From Miltoncostaea sp963823515 (GTDB lineage: Bacteria; Actinomycetota; Thermoleophilia; Miltoncostaeales; Miltoncostaeaceae), in contig CAWGMB010000019.1 in NCBI GenBank assembly GCA_963823515.1, positions 310,001-374,000 on the forward strand: a DNA stretch of 64,000 nucleotides, given 5' to 3'. How positions within the stretch are numbered: the first letter of the stretch is position 1; each line of letters opens with the position of its first letter. The notes under the pieces are model-generated. The model ran no database searches. It saw only the letters and a list, made by a program, of their open reading frames with translations, and was not told where the DNA came from. A program made the translations under genes and the position numbers. Positions 52,516-60,474 of this stretch are shown one piece after another.

Positions 52516-52631
52516 GCGCTCGCCTTCGACCCACGAGAAGCCCTCGAGGCCCTTGCGCGGGCCGTAGATGCGCGTCAGGGCGCGGTTGGCCGTCGCGCGC
52601 CATCCTTCCAGGCGCCGGTCGCTCGAGGCGG

Positions 52632-53897
52632 CTACCGCTCCTCCGATCGGCCGAGCACGAGGATCGCGTTGTGACCGCCGAAGCCGAAGGCGGTCGAGAC
52701 GGCGATGCCCACGTCGGCCGTGCGGGCCGTGTTGGCCACGTGGTCGACGCCGACGCAGTCCGGATCGACCTCGTCCAGGTTGATCGTCGGGGGCACGACG
52801 CCCTCCTTGATGGTCAGCGCGGTGAGCGCACCTTCGACGCCGCCGGCCGCGCCCAGGCAGTGGCCGTGCATCGACTTGGTCGATGAGACCATGGTGCGGG
52901 CGGCCACCTCGTCGCCGAGCGCGCGCCGCAGGGTGCGGATCTCGCTCCTGTCCCCCACCGGGGTCGAGGTGGCGTGCGCATTGACGTAGTCGATCTCGCC
53001 GGGCGCCACGCCGGCGTCGGCCAACGCCATCGCGATCGCGGCGGCCGGGGCCTCGCCGGTCGGGTCGGGCTCGGTGAGGTGGTGGGCGTCACCGGTGAGG
53101 CCGTAGCCGAGGACCTCGCAGATCGGCTCGGCGCCGCGTGCGACGGCGTGCTCGAGGCTCTCGAGCACGAGGATGGCCCCGGCCTCCCCCATCACGAAGC
53201 CGTCGCGGCCGACGTCGAACGGCCGGCTGGCGGCCGCGGGATCGTCGTTGCGGGTGGAGAGGGCGCGCATGGCGTTGAAGGCGGCGATGCCGGTGCGGGT
53301 GATGGTCGCCTCAGTGCCGCCGGCCAGCATCACGTCGGCCTGACCGCGCCGGATCACGTCGGTGGCGTCGCCGAGCGCGTGGTTGCCCGAGGCGCAGGCG
53401 GTCGAGACGCACGACAGCGGGCCCTTCAGCCCGAGCTCCATCGAGACCTGGGCGGCGGCCATGTTGCCGATCACCATGGGGATGAACAGCGGCGACGCGC
53501 GGTCCGGGCCGCGCTCAGCCACCAGGAGCGTCTGCTCCACGAAGGTCGCGAGGCCGCCGATGCCGCTGCCCACGAGCGCCCCGATGCGCGGGCTGATGGC
53601 GTCGGTCACCACGAGGCCGGAGTCATCGACCGCCATGCGCGCCGCCGCCACGGCGAGCTGCGCGAAGCGGTCCATCCGCCGGGCGGTGCGGTGCTCCATG
53701 AACTCGGTGGGCTCGAAGCCGCGGATCTGGCAGGCGATGGTGCTGGCGGTGTCGAGCGGATCGAAACCCGTGATGGTGGAGGCGCCGCTGCGACCGGCGA
53801 CCGCCGCGGCCCAGTTCTCCTCACGCCCGACGCCGAGCGAGGTGACGAGGCCGATGCCGGTCACCACGACGCGGGTACGCCCGGTGGAGGCGCTCAT
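52632..53897 (-). CDS. fabF: Beta-ketoacyl-ACP synthase II
   Basis: The 421-residue thiolase-fold condensing enzyme elongates acyl-ACP with malonyl-ACP. Active-site Cys168 is in VSTACASGNHALGDA, His308 in NAHATSTPVGD, and His346 in SSTKSMHGHCLGAAGG. RVVVTGIGLVTSLG marks the N-terminus. The ATG overlaps the stop of fabG. Fatty-acid chain elongation in the cytosol with the other fab products here. Confidence 0.95.
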   Translation of the reverse strand: MSASTGRTRVVVTGIGLVTSLGVGREENWAAAVAGRSGASTITGFDPLDTASTIACQIRGFEPTEFMEHRTARRMDRFAQLAVAAARMAVDDSGLVVTDAISPRIGALVGSGIGGLATFVEQTLLVAERGPDRASPLFIPMVIGNMAAAQVSMELGLKGPLSCVSTACASGNHALGDATDVIRRGQADVMLAGGTEATITRTGIAAFNAMRALSTRNDDPAAASRPFDVGRDGFVMGEAGAILVLESLEHAVARGAEPICEVLGYGLTGDAHHLTEPDPTGEAPAAAIAMALADAGVAPGEIDYVNAHATSTPVGDRSEIRTLRRALGDEVAARTMVSSTKSMHGHCLGAAGGVEGALTALTIKEGVVPPTINLDEVDPDCVGVDHVANTARTADVGIAVSTAFGFGGHNAILVLGRSEER

Positions 53898-54628
53898 GAC
53901 ATCGCCAGCCCGCCATCGACCGAGAGGACCGCTCCGGTGACGAAGCCGGCGGCCGGCGAGCAGAGGAAGGCCACGGCGGCGGCCACGTCCTCGGGCTCGC
54001 CGAGGCGCCCGAGCGGCGTCTGGGCGAGCAGCCCGCTGCGCTGGTCGTCGGAGAGGCCGGCGGTCATGTCGGTGGTGATGTAGCCGGGGGCGACCGCGTT
54101 CACGCGCACGCCCCTGGGGCCGGCCTCCCGGGCGAGGGCGCGCACCATGCCGATCATCCCGGCCTTGGCCGCCGCGTAGTTGGCCTGGCCGGCGTTGCCG
54201 GTGATGCCGACCACCGACGACACGGCCACGATCGTCCCGCCGCGGCGCCGGAGCATGCCGCGCAGCGCCGGACGTGCGGTGTAGAAGGCGCCGGAGAGGT
54301 TGGTGTCGATCACGGCCGACCAGTCGTCGGCGCTCATCCGCACGGCCAGGCCGTCGCGGGTGATGCCGGCGTTCAGCACGACGGCGTCGAGCGGCCCGAG
54401 GGCCTCTTCGGCGGCCGCGACCATGGCGCCCGCCTGCTCCTCGTCGGCGACGTCGGCCGCGTGCGTCGACGCACGGCGCCCGAGCGCGCGCACCGCGACG
54501 GCCGTGGCCTCGGCACCCTCGGCGTCGGAGCCGTACCCGATGGCGACGTCGAACCCGTCGGCGGCCAGCGCGCGGGCGCACGCGGCGCCGATGCCCTTGC
54601 TGGCGCCCGTGACCAGGGCGACCGGCAT
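53894..54628 (-). CDS. fabG: 3-oxoacyl-ACP reductase
   Basis: The 244-residue SDR enzyme reduces beta-ketoacyl-ACP with NADPH. It has the cofactor motif VTGASKGIGAACARAL, LNAGITRDGL, catalytic Ser (VAVSSVVG), Tyr151 and Lys155 in NYAAAKAGMIGM, and APGYITTDMT. Its ATG overlaps the stop of fabD (TGATG). The usual acpP gene is not found on either side. Confidence 0.95.
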   Translation of the reverse strand: MPVALVTGASKGIGAACARALAADGFDVAIGYGSDAEGAEATAVAVRALGRRASTHAADVADEEQAGAMVAAAEEALGPLDAVVLNAGITRDGLAVRMSADDWSAVIDTNLSGAFYTARPALRGMLRRRGGTIVAVSSVVGITGNAGQANYAAAKAGMIGMVRALAREAGPRGVRVNAVAPGYITTDMTAGLSDDQRSGLLAQTPLGRLGEPEDVAAAVAFLCSPAAGFVTGAVLSVDGGLAMS

Positions 54629-55557
54629 CAGTCGGCCCCCTTGGCCACGCCGAGCATCTCGTGGAGCCCCACCAGGTCGGCCGGTTCGCCGACCTGCGAC
54701 ACGGGCAGATCGCGGCGCACGCGCCGTACGAGGCCGGAGAGCACCCGGCCGGGGCCGAGTTCGACGAATCGCTCGGCGCCCTGCGCCACGGCGGCCGCGA
54801 CCCCGTCGCCGAACCGCACCGGGGAGGTCAGCTGGTCGAGGAGCACCGCGCGCATCCGCTCCGGCGGCTCGATGGCGCAGGTGGTGGTGGAGAGGAAAGG
54901 AGGATCCGAGGGCGCCGGGTCCCATGCCTCGAGGGCGGGGCGCAGGCGCTCGGCGGCGGACGCGATCAGCGGCGAGTGGAAGGGGCCGTCCACCGCGAGG
55001 CGGGCCACGCGGACACCGCTCTCGGTGGCCAGGCCGACGAGGCGGTCGATGCCCTCGAGGGTGCCCGAGAGCACCACCTGGCCGGGGCAGTTGTAGTTGG
55101 CCGGCCACACCTCGCCGGCCTCGTCGGCGAGCGCCCGGGCCTCGTCGTCGCTCGGCCCGAGCAGCGCCGCCATGTTCCCCGGCGCGGCGGCCGCCGCCTC
55201 GCGCATCGCGGCGCCGCGCTCGGCGACCATCGTGAGGGCGTCGGCGTAGCCGAGGGCACCGCCGGCCACGAGCGCCGAGTACTCGCCCAGCGAGTGGCCC
55301 ATGACGAGCCCGGGGGCGAGGCCGGCCTCCTGCGCCACGCGGAAGGCGGCCACCGAGGTGGCGACCAGGGCGGGCTGGCACACGTCGGTCGCCGTGAGGC
55401 GCTCCACGGGTCCGTTGAAGCAGATGTCCGAGATCGAGTAGCCGAGCACGTCGTCGGCCTCCTCGAAGGCGCGGCGCGCCACGTCGTGGGCGTCGGAGAG
55501 CCCCTGGCCCATCCCGACCACCTGGGCGCCCTGGCCGGGAAACATCGCCACGATCAT
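54628..55557 (-). CDS. fabD: Malonyl-CoA:ACP transacylase
   Basis: The 309-residue transferase loads malonyl units onto acyl carrier protein. It has FPGQGAQVVGMGQGL at the N-terminus, nucleophile Ser89 in VMGHSLGEYSALVAGG, and His194 in VDGPFHSPLI. ELGPGRVLSGLVRR near the C-terminus is typical. ATGA overlap with fabH. Confidence 0.95.
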   Translation of the reverse strand: MIVAMFPGQGAQVVGMGQGLSDAHDVARRAFEEADDVLGYSISDICFNGPVERLTATDVCQPALVATSVAAFRVAQEAGLAPGLVMGHSLGEYSALVAGGALGYADALTMVAERGAAMREAAAAAPGNMAALLGPSDDEARALADEAGEVWPANYNCPGQVVLSGTLEGIDRLVGLATESGVRVARLAVDGPFHSPLIASAAERLRPALEAWDPAPSDPPFLSTTTCAIEPPERMRAVLLDQLTSPVRFGDGVAAAVAQGAERFVELGPGRVLSGLVRRVRRDLPVSQVGEPADLVGLHEMLGVAKGAD

Positions 55558-56588
55558 CGCTCGGGCTCCCATGTCGCGGGTTCGTATCGCACGATCGTCG
55601 AGGCCCAGGTGAGACCGCCCCCGAAGCCGACGAGCAGGAGGAGGTCGCCGGGGCTGAGCCGGCCCTCGTCGCGCGCCTCGGTGAGGGCCAGCGGAATCGA
55701 CGCCGACGAGGTGTTGCCGTAGCGATCGATGTTGCTGAAGACGCGGTCCGAGGCGACGCCCAGGCGCTCGGCGGCGTGGTCGAGGATCCGGGTGTTGGCC
55801 TGGTGGGCCACGACCAGGTCGATCTCGTCGATGTCCAGGCCGGCGGCGGCCAGCAGGCGCTCGGTCGACTCCACCATCACGCGGGTGGCGAACCGGAAGA
55901 CGTCCGTGCCGTTCATCTGGATGTATCCGTCGGACGGACGCCCGGCCATCGCGACGGGCATCCGGCTGCCCCCGGCCGGGATCCGGAGCTGATCGGCGCC
56001 GCCGCCGTCCGCGCCGAGCTCGAAGCCCAGGAAGCCCGTGACCTCGTCGGGGCCGGCCGAGGTCACCACGGCCGCGCCCGCACCGTCGGCGAAGATCACG
56101 CATGTGGCCCGGTCGGTCTGGTCGGTGAGCCGCGACAGGGCCTCGGCGCCCACGACCAGGACGGTGCGGGCGATGCCCGACTCGACCAGTGCGGAGGCCT
56201 GGGCCAGCCCGTAGACGAAGCCAGAGCAGGCGGCCAGCAGGTCGTACGCCCCCGCGTGGCGCGCGCCGATGCGATGCGCCAGCAGCGTCGCCGTCAACGG
56301 GAAGAGGTGGTCGGGCGTCGCGGTCGCGACGATCACCATGTCGATCGCCTCGGCCGGGACGCCCGCCGCCGCGAGGGCGCGCTCGGCCGCGATCACGCCG
56401 AGGTCGCTGGAGGCCTGATCCGGCGCGGCGAAGCGGCGCTCGCGGATCCCCGTGCGCGCCACGATCCACTCGTCGGAGGTGTCGAGCCGGTCCTCCATCT
56501 CGGCGTTGGTGACAACGCGCTCGGGCACGTAGGCGCCGAGGGCCGCGAGCCGTGCCCGGCCCGGACGGCCGTTTCGCACGGAGATCAT
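55554..56588 (-). CDS. fabH: Beta-ketoacyl-ACP synthase III
   Basis: The 344-residue enzyme starts fatty-acid synthesis from acyl-CoA and malonyl-ACP. The triad is Cys121 (LLAACSGFVYGL), His262 (VVAHQANTRIL) and Asn292 (RYGNTSSAS). GADGGGADQLRIPAGGSR is the usual substrate-tunnel region. ATG overlaps the fabZ stop. Confidence 0.95.
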   Translation of the reverse strand: MISVRNGRPGRARLAALGAYVPERVVTNAEMEDRLDTSDEWIVARTGIRERRFAAPDQASSDLGVIAAERALAAAGVPAEAIDMVIVATATPDHLFPLTATLLAHRIGARHAGAYDLLAACSGFVYGLAQASALVESGIARTVLVVGAEALSRLTDQTDRATCVIFADGAGAAVVTSAGPDEVTGFLGFELGADGGGADQLRIPAGGSRMPVAMAGRPSDGYIQMNGTDVFRFATRVMVESTERLLAAAGLDIDEIDLVVAHQANTRILDHAAERLGVASDRVFSNIDRYGNTSSASIPLALTEARDEGRLSPGDLLLLVGFGGGLTWASTIVRYEPATWEPER

Positions 56589-57037
56589 CCGGCCTCCCCG
56601 GCGTCCACCAGGGCGAACTTCAGCTCGGTCTCGCAGGCCACGACCCCATCCACGCGTGCGATGCCCTCGCCGCTGCCCAGGGGACCCCGGCGACGGGTCA
56701 GCACGGTCTCGAGCTCGAGGTCCTCCCCCGGCCGGACGACGCGGCGGAATCGCGCCTTGCCGATCCCGGCGAAGAGGGCGAGCTTGCCCGCGGTCTCGGG
56801 CTCGGCCAGGGCCGCGAGTGCGCCGGCCTGGGCGAGGGCCTCGATGATGATGACCCCGGGCAGGATCGGATTGCCCGGGAAGTGGCCGGCGAAGAAGGCC
56901 GCAGCGGGGTCAACGTACCACCGCGCGCGCGCGCGCTCACCGGGGACGAGCTCGAGGATCTCGTCGACGAAGAGGAACGGCGCGCGATGCGGAAGGAGAT
57001 CCGTCGGAGCCGGGAGGCGAGGGGGGCGTTCGGGCAC
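56585..57037 (-). CDS. fabZ: 3-hydroxyacyl-ACP dehydratase
   Basis: The 150-residue hot-dog-fold dehydratase has LLPHRAPFLFVDEILEL and the catalytic histidine in FFAGHFPGNPILPGV. It removes water from beta-hydroxyacyl-ACP. The GTG at 57037 is preferred because the TACGAT box sits 10 nt upstream and longer in-frame starts run antisense into the nfeD gene. First gene of the fab operon, which runs fabZ-H-D-G-F. Confidence 0.92.
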   Translation of the reverse strand: MPERPPRLPAPTDLLPHRAPFLFVDEILELVPGERARARWYVDPAAAFFAGHFPGNPILPGVIIIEALAQAGALAALAEPETAGKLALFAGIGKARFRRVVRPGEDLELETVLTRRRGPLGSGEGIARVDGVVACETELKFALVDAGEAG

Positions 57038-57047
57038 GTCCGGGCGG

Positions 57048-57053
57048 ATCGTA
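57048..57053 (-). promoter_or_regulatory. -10 box TACGAT for the fab operon
   Basis: On the minus strand TACGAT ends 10 nt before the GTG of fabZ, giving a leader of only a few bases. No FapR- or FasR-like operator was recognised. Confidence 0.5.
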
Positions 57054-57091
57054 ACCCATCCCCCGTCGCGGGCGGTCCCCAGAGGCGCTGG

Positions 57092-57097
57092 TATCGT
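57092..57097 (+). promoter_or_regulatory. -10 box TATCGT for nfeD
   Basis: TATCGT ends 13 nt before the ATG at 57111. Divergent from the fab operon promoter. Confidence 0.45.
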
Positions 57098-57110
57098 CGT
57101 CGGGACCGCG

Positions 57111-58403
57111 ATGCGCCCCCTCCGAATCCTCCTGGCCGTGCTGATCCTCAGCCTGCTGGCCGTGACCGTCGCGGCCGCGCAGGGCCCCGGCGGCGGGCCG
57201 GTGAGGGTGATCGAGTTGGACGGGGGGGTCGATCCCGTCTCCGCCCGCTTCATCGAGAGCCGCATCCGGTCCGCCGAGGACGCCGGCTCCCCCGTTGCGG
57301 TGATCCGGGTGGACACGCCCGGCGGCCTCGTCTCGTCGGCCCGGGACATCGTCGCCGCGATGGAGGGGGCGAGCATCCCGGTCACGGTCTGGGTGGGTCC
57401 GCCGGGCGCACGCGCCGGATCGGCCGGGGCCTACATCAGCGCGGCGGGCGACGCGCTCGGGATGGCGCCGGGCACCAACATCGGCTCGGCCACGCCGATC
57501 GGCAGCGGCGGCGAGGATCTCTCGGCCAAGATCCGCAACGACTTCGCGGCCGGCATCGCGGCCCTGGCCGAGAAGCACGGCCACGACCCGGCGCCCTACC
57601 GCGCGATGGTGACCGACGCCCTCAACCTCACCGCGAGCGAGGCGCTGGCGCAGAACGTCTCCGATACGACCCAGCCGACCGTCGAGGACTTCGTCGCCTG
57701 GCTCGACGGGCGCGATCTGGGCACGGGGACCGCGACCCGGACCGCCGGAGCGCCGATCGAGGTCGTCGCCATGCCCTGGCACCTGGCGATCCTCCAGTTC
57801 GTCGCCGACCCGAACCTGGTGTTCGTGCTCCTCCTGCTGGGGATCGCCGGGCTGGCGTTCGAGGCCTTCCACCCCGGCGCGATCCTTCCCGGGGTACTGG
57901 GCGCGATCTCCCTGCTGCTTGCGATCGGCGGCCTCTCGGTGCTTCCGTTCACCTGGCTCGGGCTCGCGCTGATCGTGCTCGGCATCGGCCTCTTCGTGGG
58001 CGAGACCCAGGTCGGCGGGTTCGGCATCCTCACGGTCGGCGGGGTCGTGGCGCTGGCGCTCGGCGGGGCGCTCCTGTTCGACTCGTCGGACCCCGGCCTG
58101 ACCACGTCGCCCTGGCTCGCGGCATTCATCGCGCTGCTGGTCGCCGCGGGGTTCATCGCCTCGGCGCGCCTGGTCCTGAGAGCGCGCCGGCGCCCCGTGA
58201 CGACGGGAGGGGCCGAGATGATCGGCGAGGCCGGCACGACGCGCGAGGGCGTGACGCCGGAGGGAGGACGCGTCTCGGTCAACGGGGAGATCTGGAGCGC
58301 TCGCGCCGTCGCCGGGGTGACCATCCCGGCCGGGACGGCGGTACGCGTCGTTAGAGTCCACCCCGACGACCTCACACTGACCGTCGAACCCAGAGAGGGG
58401 TGA
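57111..58403 (+). CDS. nfeD: NfeD-family membrane-bound serine protease (ClpP-like, long form)
   Basis: The 430-residue protein has a signal peptide (residues 1-23) and a ClpP-class protease domain with catalytic Ser104 (ARAGSAGAYIS) and Lys140 (LSAKIRNDF). About four or five membrane helices span residues 225-360. A C-terminal OB-fold NfeD domain (VTPEGGRVSVNGEIWSARA) completes it. Long NfeD proteins are nearly always encoded beside an SPFH/stomatin gene, as here, and are thought to cleave its C-terminal hydrophobic region. The ATG at 57111 gives a clean signal peptide. Confidence 0.92.
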   Translation: MRPLRILLAVLILSLLAVTVAAAQGPGGGPVRVIELDGGVDPVSARFIESRIRSAEDAGSPVAVIRVDTPGGLVSSARDIVAAMEGASIPVTVWVGPPGARAGSAGAYISAAGDALGMAPGTNIGSATPIGSGGEDLSAKIRNDFAAGIAALAEKHGHDPAPYRAMVTDALNLTASEALAQNVSDTTQPTVEDFVAWLDGRDLGTGTATRTAGAPIEVVAMPWHLAILQFVADPNLVFVLLLLGIAGLAFEAFHPGAILPGVLGAISLLLAIGGLSVLPFTWLGLALIVLGIGLFVGETQVGGFGILTVGGVVALALGGALLFDSSDPGLTTSPWLAAFIALLVAAGFIASARLVLRARRRPVTTGGAEMIGEAGTTREGVTPEGGRVSVNGEIWSARAVAGVTIPAGTAVRVVRVHPDDLTLTVEPREG

Positions 58404-58411
58404 CGCCCGCC

Positions 58412-59221
58412 ATGGCCGCTGCCTACGCGGTAATCGTTGTTCTCATCATCGTGCTGATCTTCATGTTCTCGGCCGTAAAGGTGGCCCGGGAGTACGAGCG
58501 TGGCGTGGTGTTCCGCCTCGGACGGCTGATCGGGATCAAGGGACCCGGCCTCTTCATCCTCATCCCCTTCATCGACAAGGCGGTCAAGGTCGACCTGCGC
58601 ACGATCACGCTCAACGTGCCTCCCCAGGAGGTCATCACCAAGGACAACGTGACCGTGAAGGTCAACGCCGTCGCGTACTTCCGGGTGGTCAACCCCTCCA
58701 AGGCGATCGTCCAGGTCGAGAACTACCTGGTGGCGACCTCGCAGATCTCGCAGACGACGCTGCGCAGCGTCCTCGGCCAGGTCGATCTCGACCAGCTCCT
58801 GTCCGAGCGCGACCAGATCAACGAACGCCTGCAGGCGATCATCGACGAGCAGACCCACCCCTGGGGGGTCAAGGTCTCGGTCGTGGAGGTCAAGGACGTC
58901 GAGCTCCCTCCACAGATGCAGCGGGCGATCGCCGCCCAGGCGGAGGCCGAGCGCAATCGGCGCGCCAAGGTGATCGCCGCCGACGGCGAGTATCAGGCGT
59001 CCGAGAAGCTGGCACAGGCCGCCGCGGTCATCAGCGCGGCGCCCGGCGCCCTGCAGCTGCGCTACCTGCAGACCATGAACGAGATCGGCGACAGCGAGCG
59101 CACCACCACGCTCATCCTCCCGTTCCCCGTCGAGATGCTCGAGGCCCTGTCGGGCCTCGGCAAGGCCCTCAACCCGGGCGGCGACGGCTCCGGGAACGGC
59201 GGGCCCGGCCCCGGGACATAG
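58412..59221 (+). CDS. SPFH/stomatin-family membrane protein
   Basis: The roughly 269-residue protein has one N-terminal membrane helix (AYAVIVVLIIVLIFMFSAV) and a stomatin/prohibitin domain: REYERGVVFRLGRLIGIKGP, DLRTITLNVPPQEVITKDNV and QISQTTLRSVLGQVDLDQLL. A helical segment (AIAAQAEAERNRRAKVIAAD) and a glycine-rich tail follow. It likely forms oligomers in membrane microdomains and partners the NfeD protease. ATG at 58412 fits the AGGGGTGA site at good spacing; GTG at 58400 is the alternative. Confidence 0.92.
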   Translation: MAAAYAVIVVLIIVLIFMFSAVKVAREYERGVVFRLGRLIGIKGPGLFILIPFIDKAVKVDLRTITLNVPPQEVITKDNVTVKVNAVAYFRVVNPSKAIVQVENYLVATSQISQTTLRSVLGQVDLDQLLSERDQINERLQAIIDEQTHPWGVKVSVVEVKDVELPPQMQRAIAAQAEAERNRRAKVIAADGEYQASEKLAQAAAVISAAPGALQLRYLQTMNEIGDSERTTTLILPFPVEMLEALSGLGKALNPGGDGSGNGGPGPGT

Positions 59222-59231
59222 GAGGCTCGCA

Positions 59232-60053
59232 GTGCGCGCGATCTGGAACGGCTTCGTCAGCTTCGGGCTCGTCACGATCCCCGTCTCGGTGGGCCTCGCC
59301 CAGCAGCGCAGCGACGTCAGCTTCCGCACGCTGTCGCGCGCGAACCTGCAGCCGGTCAAGCAGAAGCGCTGGGATCCCGAGCGTGACATCGAGGTGGCCC
59401 CCGCCGACACCGTGAAGGGCTGGGAGGTGGCCAAGGGCCGCTATCTGCCCGTGGAGGACGCGGAGCTCGAGCGCTTCTCGGCACGGCAGGAGAAGACGAT
59501 CCAGATCCTCCAGTTCGTCGAGCTCTCCGAGGTCAACCCGGTCTACTTCGAGAGGGCCTACTGGCTGGAGCCCCAGGAGCGGGCCGAGCGCCCGTACAAG
59601 CTTCTCGCGCAGGTGATGGAGGACGAGGGCCGGGCCGCTCTCGGGCGCTTCGTGCTCTCCACCAAGGAGCACCTGGTGCTGCTGCGACCCGTGGAGGGGA
59701 TGCTCGCTCTGGAGACGCTCTACTACCCGGAGGACATCCGGGTGCGCGACAAGGCCGAGATCGTGTCCCGGCTGGAGGGCATCGAGGTCTCCGAGGACGA
59801 GCTCGGCATGGCCAGGCAGCTCGTCGCAGGCCTCGCCAAGCCCTTCGCGCCCGAGGCGTACCCCAACGAGACGCGCAAGGCGCTGCTGGACTTCCTCGAG
59901 GCCAGGGCGTCGGGAGAGGAGATCGCGGCACCCGAGGAGACGGCCGCGCCGGCTCCGGTCATCGACCTGATGGCGGCCCTCAAGGCGAGCCTTGCGGCGG
60001 CGTCGGCCGGTGAGGAGCCGGAGTCTGACGAGTCGGGCCGCAGGGCCTCCTGA
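59232..60053 (+). CDS. ku: Non-homologous end-joining protein Ku
   Basis: The 273-residue bacterial Ku starts VRAIWNGFVSFGLVTIPVSV, followed by a KGWEVAKGRYLPVEDAEL segment and the bridge-region signature YWLEPQERAERPYKLLAQVM. It binds double-strand DNA ends and recruits LigD. No ligD gene is in the window. The C-terminal 60 residues form an acidic/alanine-rich tail in place of the lysine-rich extension of some Ku proteins. GTG start after AGGAGG, 10 bp behind the SPFH gene. Confidence 0.93.
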   Translation: MRAIWNGFVSFGLVTIPVSVGLAQQRSDVSFRTLSRANLQPVKQKRWDPERDIEVAPADTVKGWEVAKGRYLPVEDAELERFSARQEKTIQILQFVELSEVNPVYFERAYWLEPQERAERPYKLLAQVMEDEGRAALGRFVLSTKEHLVLLRPVEGMLALETLYYPEDIRVRDKAEIVSRLEGIEVSEDELGMARQLVAGLAKPFAPEAYPNETRKALLDFLEARASGEEIAAPEETAAPAPVIDLMAALKASLAAASAGEEPESDESGRRAS

Positions 60054-60060
60054 TCGTCGC

Positions 60061-60474
60061 CTACTGGATCGCGATCTCGCAGGAGATGAACGTGTCCGTA
60101 CCCGGGCCCCCGATGCAGACGTCGGTGCCCCCGCCGCCCCTGATGGTGTCGTCGCCGCCGCCGCCGAGCGCGCAGTCGCTGCCACCGCCCGTGTTGATGT
60201 TGTCGGCTCCGGGGCTCCCCAGCAGCAGCTCGGACTGACCCGACCCGCCGAAGGTCCCCGCCCCGGCGACCACCCCGGAGGGCGTGACCCCGTTGCAGGC
60301 GGCCGGCTTGAGAGAGTTCGCCGAGACGCCCTGGGCGTTCGCGCCGATCCCCGTGGGCGGCAGGGCGTTGCCGGCCGTCAGGATGCCGCCGACGCTTGCG
60401 ACCACGGCGACGGCCGCCACGGCGCGGAACACCCGGGTGGTGAGACCAGCCCCTGGGCGGGGGCGCCGGATCAC
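60061..60474 (-). CDS. Small exported protein with RTX-type calcium-binding repeats
   Basis: The 137-residue protein has a basic N-terminus and hydrophobic segment (TRVFRAVAAVAVVASVGGIL). Near the C-terminus are tandem RTX nonapeptides: GGGGDDTIR, GGGGTDVCI, GGPGTDTFI, preceded by LGSPGADNINTGGGSD. RTX repeats bind calcium and fold outside the cell. It is far smaller than typical RTX toxins and has no lipase or toxin domain. It ends with two cysteines in or near the repeats (DVCIGG, ISCEIAIQ). GTGA overlap with the signal peptidase fusion gene upstream links it to that system. Confidence 0.72.
   Translation of the reverse strand: MIRRPRPGAGLTTRVFRAVAAVAVVASVGGILTAGNALPPTGIGANAQGVSANSLKPAACNGVTPSGVVAGAGTFGGSGQSELLLGSPGADNINTGGGSDCALGGGGDDTIRGGGGTDVCIGGPGTDTFISCEIAIQ

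Noticed and set aside
55776..57110. Apparent N-terminal extension of the NfeD protein
   Set aside because: It runs antisense to fabH and fabZ. A clean signal peptide begins at ATG 57111 behind a promoter-like box.
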